Origin: an uncultured SAR86 cluster bacterium
Lineage (GTDB): Bacteria > Pseudomonadota > Gammaproteobacteria > Magnimaribacterales > AG-339-G14
Direction: 5' to 3'
Assembly (NCBI GenBank): GCA_902616715.1
Contig: CACMTR010000001.1
Location: 248,001 to 312,000 of the forward strand
DNA length: 64,000 nt
How positions within the stretch are numbered: the first letter of the stretch is position 1; each line of letters starts with the position of its first letter. Shown in pieces: positions 1 to 8,919 of this stretch. The position numbers and the translations under genes are program-made. The notes beneath the pieces were generated by a model. The model worked only from the letters and a program-made list of their open reading frames with translations. It was not told where the DNA came from and made no database searches.

Positions 1-843
1 ATTTTGTTTGGGTTTACTTCTGCTTTAAGCACTCATAGATTTATTCCTTACCTTCACAAAGCTCAAGATGAAGCATATTTTTCTTTGAGAGTTTTCCTCA
101 AAGAGCTATACGAGTGTTTTTCAAATAAATCCTGGTTAGTTATGTTGCTAGCAGGAGGTTTTTATGGACTTAATATCGGAATTACAAGTGGAACTGCTAC
201 ATATGTAAATACATATTTTTGGGAATGGACTCCCTCATCTATTTCACTATTTCCTGTAATTGCAGGAATAGCAACTATTTTTGGAGCTTTATTAGCAGTT
301 TTAATAACTGCTGGTAGAGAAAAAAAGAACATTGTTATATCAGTTTTTATTTTGGGGCTACTCATTGATCCCTTGCCAATTTGGTTAAGACTTCTTGATG
401 ATACTTTTCTTTTAACTCTTTTTCCTTCAAATGGTACAAACTTACTTTGGTGGGTAATGATTATCCACACTTCAATAGTTGATGCTTTAAGGGCAATGGG
501 ATTTGTACTAGTTATATCAATGATTTATGACATTGTTGAAGATAGTCAAATTTCAACTGGAAGGAGAGATGAAGGAGTTTTTATGTCAGGTCCCAATCTT
601 ATTCAAAAAATTCTGTCAGGTTTTGGAATTTTTATATTAGGAATCGTAATGCAAATTATTGGTTTTGATAGTAATAACATGACCACCGAAGAAATACAAA
701 ATCCAATCAAAAACCTAGTCATTTTTCAATCAGTTATTGGTCCAGTTCTGTCCCTAGCAGGAATAATATGTCTTTTCTTTTATAATATCACTAGAGATAA
801 ATTTGATAACACAATTAGCGACTTAGGTTATAAAGAAAATTAA
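1..843 (+). CDS. MFS/GPH-type sugar:cation symporter, C-terminal part (5' end outside window)
   Basis: The frame is open to base 1, so the TTG start at 4 given by the ORF track is probably internal and the gene is cut by the window edge. The visible 280 residues are mostly hydrophobic with about six membrane segments. The segment around FWEWTPSSISLFPVIAGIA lines up with FWEFTPLNILTIGLTLFLT in the complete transporter at 3859-5283, so the two are paralogues. The family (MFS_2, glycoside-pentoside-hexuronide:cation symporters) works in the inner membrane; the substrate cannot be told. The stop overlaps the rhomboid start (TAATG), which suggests one operon. Confidence 0.8.
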   Translation: MLFGFTSALSTHRFIPYLHKAQDEAYFSLRVFLKELYECFSNKSWLVMLLAGGFYGLNIGITSGTATYVNTYFWEWTPSSISLFPVIAGIATIFGALLAVLITAGREKKNIVISVFILGLLIDPLPIWLRLLDDTFLLTLFPSNGTNLLWWVMIIHTSIVDALRAMGFVLVISMIYDIVEDSQISTGRRDEGVFMSGPNLIQKILSGFGIFILGIVMQIIGFDSNNMTTEEIQNPIKNLVIFQSVIGPVLSLAGIICLFFYNITRDKFDNTISDLGYKEN

Positions 844-1625
844 TGTTTTTTCCAATTTCTGACGAAAATCCAAGTAAAAATAAACCCTTCATTACCTATA
901 TTTTAATTGGACTATGTACTTTCTTTTTTATTTTGCAGTATCTATCTCAAATGAACGTAGAAATTTTTTTGAATTATGGATTCATCCCTAATAATTTCTT
1001 TTATTCAGACTTTTCTCTTGATTCATATTTTCCAGTTTTCAGTTCTATGTTTCTGCATGGAGGCTTAGCCCATATTGCTGGAAATATGCTCTATTTATGG
1101 ATCTTTGGAGATAACGTCGAAGATTCAATGGGGAAAGTAAGATTTACAATTTTCTATCTTTTATGTGGAGTGATTGCGGCCTTAGCCCAAGGGTTAGTAG
1201 ATCCTTCATCTAATATTCCCATGGTAGGAGCAAGCGGGGCGATTGCAGGCGTTCTTGGCGCCTATCTTTTACTTCATCCAAGAGCAAAAGTTAAATGCCT
1301 TTTTTTCATAATCATTATTATCCAGATGGTTAGGATCCCTGCATTTATTGTTTTGGGTTTTTGGATATTTGGCCAATTTTTTAGCGCTCCGTTTTCTCTT
1401 GATTCTGGTGGTGGCACAGCATATTTTGCTCATATTGGCGGGTTTCTAGCTGGAATGATCCTTGTTCCTTTTTTTAAAAAGAAAGATGTAAGCTTATTTA
1501 ACAACAAAGCGAGTTCTTCATGGACGATTTTTGAAAGCAAAGATAAAATCTACAATCCTAAAAATAATTTTTTAGACGATTTTATTAAAAAATCTGAAGA
1601 CGAAATTAGAAAAAGAAAACAATGA
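843..1625 (+). CDS. Rhomboid family intramembrane serine protease
   Basis: A 260-residue membrane protein with the rhomboid core. HGGLAHIAGN (about 72-81) supplies the oxyanion-side His/Asn, GASGAIAG carries the catalytic Ser near 131, and AHIGGFLAG carries the catalytic His near 197. It should cleave transmembrane substrates in the inner membrane; the substrate is unknown. A soluble charged tail of about 45 residues follows the last membrane segment. The start overlaps the preceding stop (TAATG) and the stop overlaps the next start (ATGA), indicating translational coupling with both neighbours. Confidence 0.93.
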   Translation: MFFPISDENPSKNKPFITYILIGLCTFFFILQYLSQMNVEIFLNYGFIPNNFFYSDFSLDSYFPVFSSMFLHGGLAHIAGNMLYLWIFGDNVEDSMGKVRFTIFYLLCGVIAALAQGLVDPSSNIPMVGASGAIAGVLGAYLLLHPRAKVKCLFFIIIIIQMVRIPAFIVLGFWIFGQFFSAPFSLDSGGGTAYFAHIGGFLAGMILVPFFKKKDVSLFNNKASSSWTIFESKDKIYNPKNNFLDDFIKKSEDEIRKRKQ

Positions 1626-3856
1626 AAAACATTTTTTATAAATCTCTATTTTGGATTGTTGGCGTCTTGATATCTATATCGCTTATTATTTTTTTATATT
1701 TATTTGCTTTTTATTTTAATTTTTTTGGTGCTTTAGAAAATTCAGGGTCTAACATTAAAAATAGTTATCCTGATCAGTTAGTTCAAAGAAAAATACAAGC
1801 TCAAATAGAAGTCTCTAATCGAGATACTCAAATTTTATTTGGGGATACTCACGTACATTCGACTTATTCAACTGATGCTTTTTTATGGAGCTTGCCAAAT
1901 AGTCAAGGTGAAGGCCCTCACTTAATGGCAGATGCATGCGATTATGCAAGATTTTGTTCTGCAATAGATTTTTGGGTAATGACTGATCACGCTGAGGCAA
2001 GCACCCCAAGAAAATGGGGAGAAACAATCAAAGCTGTTCAAAATTGTAATAAAGTAAATGAAAACAAAAATATAAAGGATTTATTTAGTTTTGTTGGCTT
2101 TGAATGGACACAAATTTCTCCAAACAAAGAAGATCATTTTGGTCACAAAAATGTAATTTTTTTAGAAACCGATAATAATTTGCTACCAGGCGTTCCATTT
2201 GGAGCCGCTGGTTACTCTTCGGATAATTTCAGAGATAACTCTAACTTGTCAACTGTAAGACAGAATATGTTGGGATCAGCAGTAGTAGATTTTTCTAATA
2301 GACAGAGATATGCAGATTTTTTAGGTTTCGTTGAGGAAATTCTAGATCATCCTGATTGCGATCTAAAAGATCCTGACCCTAGAAATTGTTACAGATCAGT
2401 CGTTACTCCTAAAGATTTATTTGAAGTATTAAATACCGTTGAATCGGATTCAATTGTAATTCCTCATGGAAATACTTGGGGTTATTACACACCCTCTGAA
2501 TCTAGTTGGGACAAACAATTAAGCGAACTACACGACCCCGATAGACAAATCTCAATCGAAATTTTTTCAGGCCATGGTAATTCCGAAGAATATAGATCTT
2601 GGAGCGCTTCTCAAACTGTAGATTCGGTTATGACTTGTCCAAAACCTTCTGAAAATTATTTACCTTCTTGCTGGAGAGCTGGAGAAATTGTTTATGAAAG
2701 ATGCATTAATTCAGGGTTGGAAGAAAATATTTGTTTAACAAAATCAGAGCAAGCAAAAGTAAATTATATTGAAGGAGGTCAATTTGGACATTGGGCTGTT
2801 ACAGGTGTTGAGCCTGAAGAATGGCTGAATTCTGGACAATGCAGCGATTGTTTTGTGCCTGCTTTTAATATGAGACCAAAGGGTTCAGTACAGTATGCAT
2901 TGGCTCTTAGAAAATTTTCTGAAGGCAAGGAATTTCAATTTGATTTTGGCTTTATTGCATCTAGTGACAATCATAGATCTAAACCAGGTACTGGCTATAA
3001 AGCAATAGATAGATTACTTACCACTGAAGCTAATGGTGCAGCTACGCCTTTTGTAAGATCTCAGTTCTTTCCGTATGAAGAAAAGCAAATAGATTCAAGG
3101 AAAGTAGTCATTTCAGAAATAAATACCCCTAGCGAGCTAACTATGTATGAAGCTGAAAGACAATCTTCTTTTTTTACAACCGGAGGTCTTGCTGCAGTGC
3201 ATGTAGAAACAAGATCAAAAGAGGGGATATGGTCTGGATTTAAAAATAAAGAAACCTATGCAACAAGTGGACCACAAATCTTATTATGGTTTGATTTAAT
3301 AACTACATCAGAGACTTACCCTATGGGCAGTAAAGTTGACTTGAGTAAAAATCCAGTTTTTGAAGTTAAAGCAGTAGGGTCCTATAAACAAAAACCTGGA
3401 TGCCCTGAATTTGGGTTAACTAAAGACGAGTCTTTAAGACTTGAAAAAATTTGCGGAGGTGAGTGTTTTAATCCTTCTGATGAAAGAAGGAATATAACAA
3501 GGATAGAAGTTATAAAAATTACTCCTCAAAATTTTAACGATGAACCTGTTGATGATCTCATACAAGATGTTTGGAAAGTATTTAAATGTAAACCTAGTCA
3601 AAACGGTTGCAAGATAAGATTCTCAGATAGGGATTTTCAAAAAAATGGTAGAGATAGCGTTTACTACGTCAGAGCAATTGAGGAGCCCTCATTAAGAGTT
3701 AATGGAGATAATTTGCGTTGCGATTATGATGAAAATGGAAATTGTATTAAAGTCAACATTTGTCATGGAAGCTATCTTACGGATAAAAGAGATGATTGTG
3801 TTACTCCCTCTGAAGAAAGAGCATGGTCCTCACCAATTTATGTTAATCAAATCTAG
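1622..3856 (+). CDS. DUF3604 domain protein (PHP-like putative metal-dependent hydrolase), membrane-anchored
   Basis: A 744-residue protein with an N-terminal membrane anchor or signal (about 10-36) followed by a large exported domain. GDTHVHSTYSTDA (H77, H79), the later VMTDHAE and ASSDNHRSKPGTGYK are the His/Asp clusters typical of DUF3604, which resembles PHP-type metal phosphoesterases. The many cysteines in the second half (for example CGGECF and CVTPSEERAW) suit a periplasmic protein with disulfides. DUF3604 proteins have no settled function and I do not assign one. It lies between two paralogous symporters and after a rhomboid protease, so it may act on whatever those transporters move. 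Confidence 0.85.
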   Translation: MKNIFYKSLFWIVGVLISISLIIFLYLFAFYFNFFGALENSGSNIKNSYPDQLVQRKIQAQIEVSNRDTQILFGDTHVHSTYSTDAFLWSLPNSQGEGPHLMADACDYARFCSAIDFWVMTDHAEASTPRKWGETIKAVQNCNKVNENKNIKDLFSFVGFEWTQISPNKEDHFGHKNVIFLETDNNLLPGVPFGAAGYSSDNFRDNSNLSTVRQNMLGSAVVDFSNRQRYADFLGFVEEILDHPDCDLKDPDPRNCYRSVVTPKDLFEVLNTVESDSIVIPHGNTWGYYTPSESSWDKQLSELHDPDRQISIEIFSGHGNSEEYRSWSASQTVDSVMTCPKPSENYLPSCWRAGEIVYERCINSGLEENICLTKSEQAKVNYIEGGQFGHWAVTGVEPEEWLNSGQCSDCFVPAFNMRPKGSVQYALALRKFSEGKEFQFDFGFIASSDNHRSKPGTGYKAIDRLLTTEANGAATPFVRSQFFPYEEKQIDSRKVVISEINTPSELTMYEAERQSSFFTTGGLAAVHVETRSKEGIWSGFKNKETYATSGPQILLWFDLITTSETYPMGSKVDLSKNPVFEVKAVGSYKQKPGCPEFGLTKDESLRLEKICGGECFNPSDERRNITRIEVIKITPQNFNDEPVDDLIQDVWKVFKCKPSQNGCKIRFSDRDFQKNGRDSVYYVRAIEEPSLRVNGDNLRCDYDENGNCIKVNICHGSYLTDKRDDCVTPSEERAWSSPIYVNQI

Positions 3857-3858
3857 TT

Positions 3859-5283
3859 ATGAAGGATTCTAAGCTACCAATTTCAACGAAAGTTTTATAT
3901 GGATTTGGATCTATGGCCTTTGGGATTAAAGATAATGCTTTTGCATATTTCCTTCTATTTGTTTACGTTCAGGTATTTGGTTTAAGTCCGGATCTAGCTG
4001 GATTAGCTATTCTATTGATGCTAGTTTTTGATGCTATTTCCGATCCATTAGTAGGCTATTTTTCTGACAACACAAGAACAAAATGGGGCAGAAGGCATCC
4101 TTACATCTATCTTTCTGCTTTACCAGTCTGCGTATCATTTTTTGTTCTATGGATTCCTCCTTTAGACTTGTCTCAGTCTGAGTTATTTATGTATCTATTA
4201 TTTGTGGGTATATTTATTAGAACTGCAATAACTTTTTATGAAATTCCTAGCACTGCTTTGGGACCAGAGTTATCTAAAGATTATGTAGAGAGAAGTTCTC
4301 TACTATCCTATAGATATTGGTTTGGCTGGTGGGGAGGATTAGCCGTTTGGTGTTCTCTATGGATGTTTGTTGTTTATAGTAGTTATACCGGTACAACTGA
4401 TGCTCGATATCTTCCTTCTACTTGGCAAAGCTATGGTTTAGCTTGTGGTGTTGTGATGTTCCTAGCAATTATGGTTACGGGAATAGGAACACATCGACAT
4501 ATTGACGACCTTTTTTCTCCAGAACCAAATAAAATTTCAGTTAAGAACACTCTTAAACAACTTTGGGAAACACTTACAGTTAGCAGAGATTATCTAGTTT
4601 TATTTTTAGCTGGAATTATTACAGCGATAGCTTCAGGAATCGCTACTAATCTAACGCTTTTTTATTACAGTTTCTTTTGGGAATTCACTCCTTTAAATAT
4701 TTTAACAATCGGTTTAACTTTATTTCTTACTCCATTTGTAGGAATTTTAATATCTCCTTTTCTAGCAGGTAGATTTGGAAAGAGAAATACAATAATTTGC
4801 ATGTTCTTATTTGCTTTTCTCGCAGAAAATATTGCAATCTTTCTATTAATTTTTGATCTAATGCCATCCAACGATACGCCATATGTATTGGCAATTGTTC
4901 TTGTGTGTCATTGGATTGCTGTTGCAGCACAAATAATTTCTTACACTACCTTAGGTTCAATGGTTTTTGATACTGTTGAAGAAGTTGAAAAAATAACCAG
5001 CAGAAGGATGGAAGGAACATTATTAGCGGCGAGATCTTTTGCAGCGAAATGTATGAGTGGCGCTGGCGCTTTTTTAGCAGGAATAATACTTTCTGCATCT
5101 GCTTGGCCTTCAGGTGCGGTTCCAGGCGAGGTAGACGCAGAGACAATTGTAAGTGTTGCCATATACGTTCTAGCTATTTCAACTACCTTATGGATTTTAG
5201 CCCTATTCACATTTTCTAAAGTAAAAATGACTAAAGCCTCTCATGAGAGTAATTTAGACAACTTGAATTATTCTGAACAATGA
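3859..5283 (+). CDS. MFS/GPH family cation symporter
   Basis: A complete 474-residue, 12-segment transporter. The loop after the second membrane segment reads DPLVGYFSDNTRTKWGRRHP (62-81), the hallmark D-x3-G-x3-D-x2-R-x3-GRR motif of MFS_2/GPH symporters. Residues about 245-330 match the truncated transporter at the left edge. The family takes up sugars, glycosides or related polar compounds with Na+ or H+; specificity cannot be read. It starts 3 bp after the DUF3604 stop, and its stop overlaps the BolA start (ATGA). Confidence 0.88.
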   Translation: MKDSKLPISTKVLYGFGSMAFGIKDNAFAYFLLFVYVQVFGLSPDLAGLAILLMLVFDAISDPLVGYFSDNTRTKWGRRHPYIYLSALPVCVSFFVLWIPPLDLSQSELFMYLLFVGIFIRTAITFYEIPSTALGPELSKDYVERSSLLSYRYWFGWWGGLAVWCSLWMFVVYSSYTGTTDARYLPSTWQSYGLACGVVMFLAIMVTGIGTHRHIDDLFSPEPNKISVKNTLKQLWETLTVSRDYLVLFLAGIITAIASGIATNLTLFYYSFFWEFTPLNILTIGLTLFLTPFVGILISPFLAGRFGKRNTIICMFLFAFLAENIAIFLLIFDLMPSNDTPYVLAIVLVCHWIAVAAQIISYTTLGSMVFDTVEEVEKITSRRMEGTLLAARSFAAKCMSGAGAFLAGIILSASAWPSGAVPGEVDAETIVSVAIYVLAISTTLWILALFTFSKVKMTKASHESNLDNLNYSEQ

Positions 5284-5591
5284 TCAAAGAAGATATTGAA
5301 AATAACTTAAAGACTAGTTTAGATGTTATTTTTTTGGAAGTTATCAACGAAAGTAACATGCATAATGTTCCAGATGGTGCCGAATCTCATTTCAAAATAA
5401 CTATCGTCTCTGATATTTTTGAAGACATGAGGCCCGTACAAAGACATCAAAAAATTTATGAGATTTTAAAAGTTGAAATGAAAAAAATCCATGCTATTGC
5501 AATTCATCCTTATACGACCAATGAATGGAAGGATATTTCTGGTGAAGATCTTAAATCTCCTAATTGCCTTGGCGGAGAAAATGCAGAGTAA
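5280..5591 (+). CDS. BolA family protein
   Basis: A 103-residue protein with the BolA fold signature: FKITIVSDIFEDMRPVQRHQ followed by IYEILKVEMKKIHAIAIHPYT. BolA proteins pair with monothiol glutaredoxins to handle [2Fe-2S] clusters and in some bacteria affect cell shape and stress responses. The conserved His of the C-terminal IHPYT block is present. The gene overlaps the preceding transporter by 4 bp and the following trhO by 11 bp, so it is translated as part of the same operon. Which BolA subtype it is cannot be settled by eye. Confidence 0.88.
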   Translation: MIKEDIENNLKTSLDVIFLEVINESNMHNVPDGAESHFKITIVSDIFEDMRPVQRHQKIYEILKVEMKKIHAIAIHPYTTNEWKDISGEDLKSPNCLGGENAE

Positions 5592-6471
5592 AGTCAAACC
5601 AAAAACTTTTTTTATCTCAACTTTCTATAAGTGTTTTGCTCTTAAAAATTTGGAAAGGTTAGAAATTTCCTTTAGAGAAGAATTAAAAAAACGAAAGATT
5701 ATTGGAACTGTAGTACTCACTCCAGAAGGAATAAATTCAACCATTGCAGCTAGTAATAAGCTCTCATTAAATCATGGTATAAGATTTATTGAAAAGTTTA
5801 CCGGCAATTTGGTAATTAAAAATTCTTCATCTAATAAGCAACCATTTAAGAAATTAAAAATAAAAAAAAGAGAGGAGATAGTTCCTTCTGGATTTAATCT
5901 TAATTTAAATAATCACGAAGGAAAATATATTGAGCCTAAAGATTGGCAAGAATTTATTTCGCAAAAAAATGTAGTAACCATAGACGTAAGAAATGATTAT
6001 GAAATTGAAGTTGGTACTTTTAAAAATTCATTATCTCCAAAAACTAAAAATTTTAGAGAATTTAATAAATTCATAAAAGAAAATAAGAAGAAGCTTTCCA
6101 AAAAAAAATTAGCAATTTTTTGCACTGGTGGAATTAGATGTGAAAAAGCTTCGATACTTTTTGAAAATAATGGTTTAAAGGATGTTCACCAACTGAGTGG
6201 AGGTATTTTAAATTTTTTTGAAAAAGAAGAGGATAAAGAAAAATGGAAAGGAGAATGTTTTGTTTTTGACGATAGGGTAACGGTAAAAACAAATTTGAAA
6301 CCTGGAAATTATCTTCAATGTTATGCTTGCAGAAGACCACTATCTCAAAAAGATTTATTTAAAAAAGAATATGTAAAAGGTGTTTCTTGTCATAAATGTC
6401 TTAATGAAAAGTCTGATGAAGATAGAAAAAGATATGCAGAAAGGCAAAAACAACTCAATAATGGTTTGTAA
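5581..6471 (+). CDS. trhO: tRNA uridine(34) hydroxylase, rhodanese family (TrhO/YceA)
   Basis: This enzyme makes 5-hydroxyuridine at the wobble base of some tRNAs. The ORF track begins at 5491, but the family N-terminus (KTFFISTFYKCFAL) begins just after MQSKVKP, so I use the ATG at 5581, giving 296 residues and an 11-bp overlap with bolA. An N-terminal acylphosphatase-like domain includes GTVVLTPEGINSTIAAS. A rhodanese domain carries the loop FCTGGIRCEKAS with catalytic Cys near 181. The tail has a CYAC...CHKC pair that could bind zinc. Length fits the family. Confidence 0.9.
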   Translation: MQSKVKPKTFFISTFYKCFALKNLERLEISFREELKKRKIIGTVVLTPEGINSTIAASNKLSLNHGIRFIEKFTGNLVIKNSSSNKQPFKKLKIKKREEIVPSGFNLNLNNHEGKYIEPKDWQEFISQKNVVTIDVRNDYEIEVGTFKNSLSPKTKNFREFNKFIKENKKKLSKKKLAIFCTGGIRCEKASILFENNGLKDVHQLSGGILNFFEKEEDKEKWKGECFVFDDRVTVKTNLKPGNYLQCYACRRPLSQKDLFKKEYVKGVSCHKCLNEKSDEDRKRYAERQKQLNNGL

Positions 6472-8915
6472 TGGATTTAGTTAATTTAGTAATTCGGAAA
6501 CCTAAGTCATCTTTATTCATCTTGTTTTGTTTTGTAATTTTCCTTAGTTTAGGCACTGCAAATTTTGATTTAGATGCGTCTTCAGAAACTCTTCTTTTAG
6601 AAAATGATCCTGATTTAAAATTGTATCGCGATACGACTGAAACCTATGGCTCTACCGATTTTTTAGTAGTTACAGTAACACCTCATAAAGCAATTTTTGA
6701 GAAATCGTCAATAGAGACTCTGAAACAACTTACAAGTAAGTTGCAAGAAATTGAGGCAGTAGAGGGGGCATTGAGTTTGTTAGATGTTCCCTTAATTGAA
6801 CCCAGTGAAGAATTATCACTCTCAGAAGTAGCAGATCAAGTTACAACTCTTAACAATGACAATCCTGATCTAATAAAAGCTAAAAGAATCTTTAGCTCAA
6901 ACGAGGTGTATAAAAATTTACTTATTAGTGAAGATTTGAAGACCACAGCAATTCAATTAACAATTAAAAGAAATCTGTATTATGAAAATCTCCTCGAAAA
7001 GAGATATAAGTTATACGACGATATATCTTTAGACAACGACTCAGACATTGAATTAATAAATGAGCAGATAAAAAAGGAAAGACTTGAAATTTCAAAAAAA
7101 GAGAGAGCATTAGTTGAAGACATTAGATTAGTTCTTGCGGAGTATGCTTTTTTTGGAGAGCTTTTTTTAGGTGGCGCTTCGATGATAACTGTCGACACAA
7201 TAGACTTCATATCGCAAGATCTTATAACGTTTGGAATTGCAGTTTTTTTAGTCTTTTTAATTGTCTTAAGTTTTATTTTTAAAACTATTAGGTGGGTTGC
7301 TATTCCACTCAGCACAGCTTTATTTTCTTCAGTCATTTCAATAGGAGTAATCGGTTGGCTGGATTGGAAAGTTACTGTAGTTTCCGCAAATTTTGTTTCC
7401 ATAGTAATGATAATAAGTTTGTCTTTAGCAGTTCATTTGATAGTTAGGTATCAGGAACTTAATCAAAAGTTAGAAATAGAGCAAAAATATTTAGTTCAAG
7501 AAACAATGAAACAAATGTTCCTACCTTGCTTGTATACCGCTTTAACCACAATGGTTGCGTTTGCTTCTCTCACAGTAAGTGATATTAAACCTCTTATTGA
7601 TTTTGGATTTATGATGATAATAAGTATCGTCTCAGTATTTATTTTTACTTTTATTTATTTTGGATCTCTAAATTCTCTTTTTTCTAAAAATACATTTAAC
7701 CTAAAACCAGTTTCCGAAAGTTTTACAAATAATATCTTTGCATTAGTTGAGAGAAAAACTAACACCATATTATTATTTGCATTTTTTATATTTTTGATTT
7801 CAATTGTAGGTTTTAATAAATTAACAGTTGAAAATAAATTCATAGATTATTTTAAGTCTTCATCTGAAATATATAAGGGGCTTTCATTGATAGATAAAAA
7901 ACTTGGGGGAACTGCTACTTTGGATGTGATAATTGATGCTCCAGAATTCCTTAAAGTTGACGAGGAATACAGCTTTGATGACGATTTTGACGATGATTTT
8001 GGTGACGAGCTAGATGAAGAGATTCAAAGCCAGGGTTATTGGTTCACTTCAGAAAATTTAATCTTTTTAGAGAGTATTCACGACTATTTGGAGAATAGAA
8101 AAGAAATTGGCAAGGTTCTTTCAGTCTCAAGCGGCATAAAATTAGCTGAAATAGCAAACAACAATATAAGGCTAACTGATGTTGAATTAGCTTTGTTGAG
8201 GAATTTGTTGCCCGAAGAAATTGAAGAGCAATTATTGAGTTCCTACATTAGTGATGATGATAACCAGATAAGACTTTCCGCAAGAGTAATAGAATCCTTG
8301 GACGGTTTAAACAGAAAAGATTTTATAAATTCTGTAGATACTGACTTACAAGAAGTCTTTAATTTAGATAAAAGTCAGTATTCTTTGACTGGAATTTCTG
8401 TAATCTACAGTAATCTTTTACAAAGTTTATTTGGTTCATTATTTGGAAGCATGGGAATTGTTTTCGTTTCTATTTTTGTAATGTTTTTATTTTTATTCAA
8501 ATCTTTCAATTTAGCTTTGTTAGGCATGATTCCAAATTTTCTCTCAGCTGGAGCCGTAATTGGTACTATAGGTTTAGTTGGAATACCATTAGACGTTATG
8601 ACTGTTACAGTAGCTGCCGTAAGTATTGGTATGGGAGTAGATAATACCATTCACTATATTTTTAGATTTAAAAAAGAATATGACTCAACAAAGGATTATC
8701 TTTTATCATCAAAAAATACACATATCACAATTGGAAAAGCTTTGCTTTTTACTTCAATGACAATAATTTTTGGCTTTCTATCTTTATCTATGTCAAATTT
8801 TAATCCTACGGTTTATTTTGGAATTTTCACTGCTCTAGCGATGACAATGGCTATCTTAAGTTCTTTAGTGCTTTTACCTGCTTTACTCATTAAACTTAAA
8901 CCACTGGGAGAATAA
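6471..8915 (+). CDS. MMPL/RND superfamily exporter
   Basis: An 814-residue protein with the duplicated RND layout: one membrane segment near residue 15, a large periplasmic loop, about five segments around 255-400, then a second copy with the last cluster around 650-810. FGFMMIISIVSVFIFTFIYF and VTVAAVSIGMGVDNTIHYIF are typical of the MMPL (SSD-like) membrane domains. Such proteins move hydrophobic or lipid-like molecules across or out of the inner membrane. The second periplasmic loop holds a very acidic run near residue 505 (FDDDFDDDFGDELDEE). The start overlaps the trhO stop (TAATG). Substrate unknown. Confidence 0.88.
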   Translation: MDLVNLVIRKPKSSLFILFCFVIFLSLGTANFDLDASSETLLLENDPDLKLYRDTTETYGSTDFLVVTVTPHKAIFEKSSIETLKQLTSKLQEIEAVEGALSLLDVPLIEPSEELSLSEVADQVTTLNNDNPDLIKAKRIFSSNEVYKNLLISEDLKTTAIQLTIKRNLYYENLLEKRYKLYDDISLDNDSDIELINEQIKKERLEISKKERALVEDIRLVLAEYAFFGELFLGGASMITVDTIDFISQDLITFGIAVFLVFLIVLSFIFKTIRWVAIPLSTALFSSVISIGVIGWLDWKVTVVSANFVSIVMIISLSLAVHLIVRYQELNQKLEIEQKYLVQETMKQMFLPCLYTALTTMVAFASLTVSDIKPLIDFGFMMIISIVSVFIFTFIYFGSLNSLFSKNTFNLKPVSESFTNNIFALVERKTNTILLFAFFIFLISIVGFNKLTVENKFIDYFKSSSEIYKGLSLIDKKLGGTATLDVIIDAPEFLKVDEEYSFDDDFDDDFGDELDEEIQSQGYWFTSENLIFLESIHDYLENRKEIGKVLSVSSGIKLAEIANNNIRLTDVELALLRNLLPEEIEEQLLSSYISDDDNQIRLSARVIESLDGLNRKDFINSVDTDLQEVFNLDKSQYSLTGISVIYSNLLQSLFGSLFGSMGIVFVSIFVMFLFLFKSFNLALLGMIPNFLSAGAVIGTIGLVGIPLDVMTVTVAAVSIGMGVDNTIHYIFRFKKEYDSTKDYLLSSKNTHITIGKALLFTSMTIIFGFLSLSMSNFNPTVYFGIFTALAMTMAILSSLVLLPALLIKLKPLGE

Positions 8916-8919
8916 TTTT

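Noticed and set aside
5491-5580. N-terminal extension of the TrhO ORF
   Set aside because: It runs in the wrong frame through bolA and does not match the family N-terminus, which begins at the ATG at 5581.
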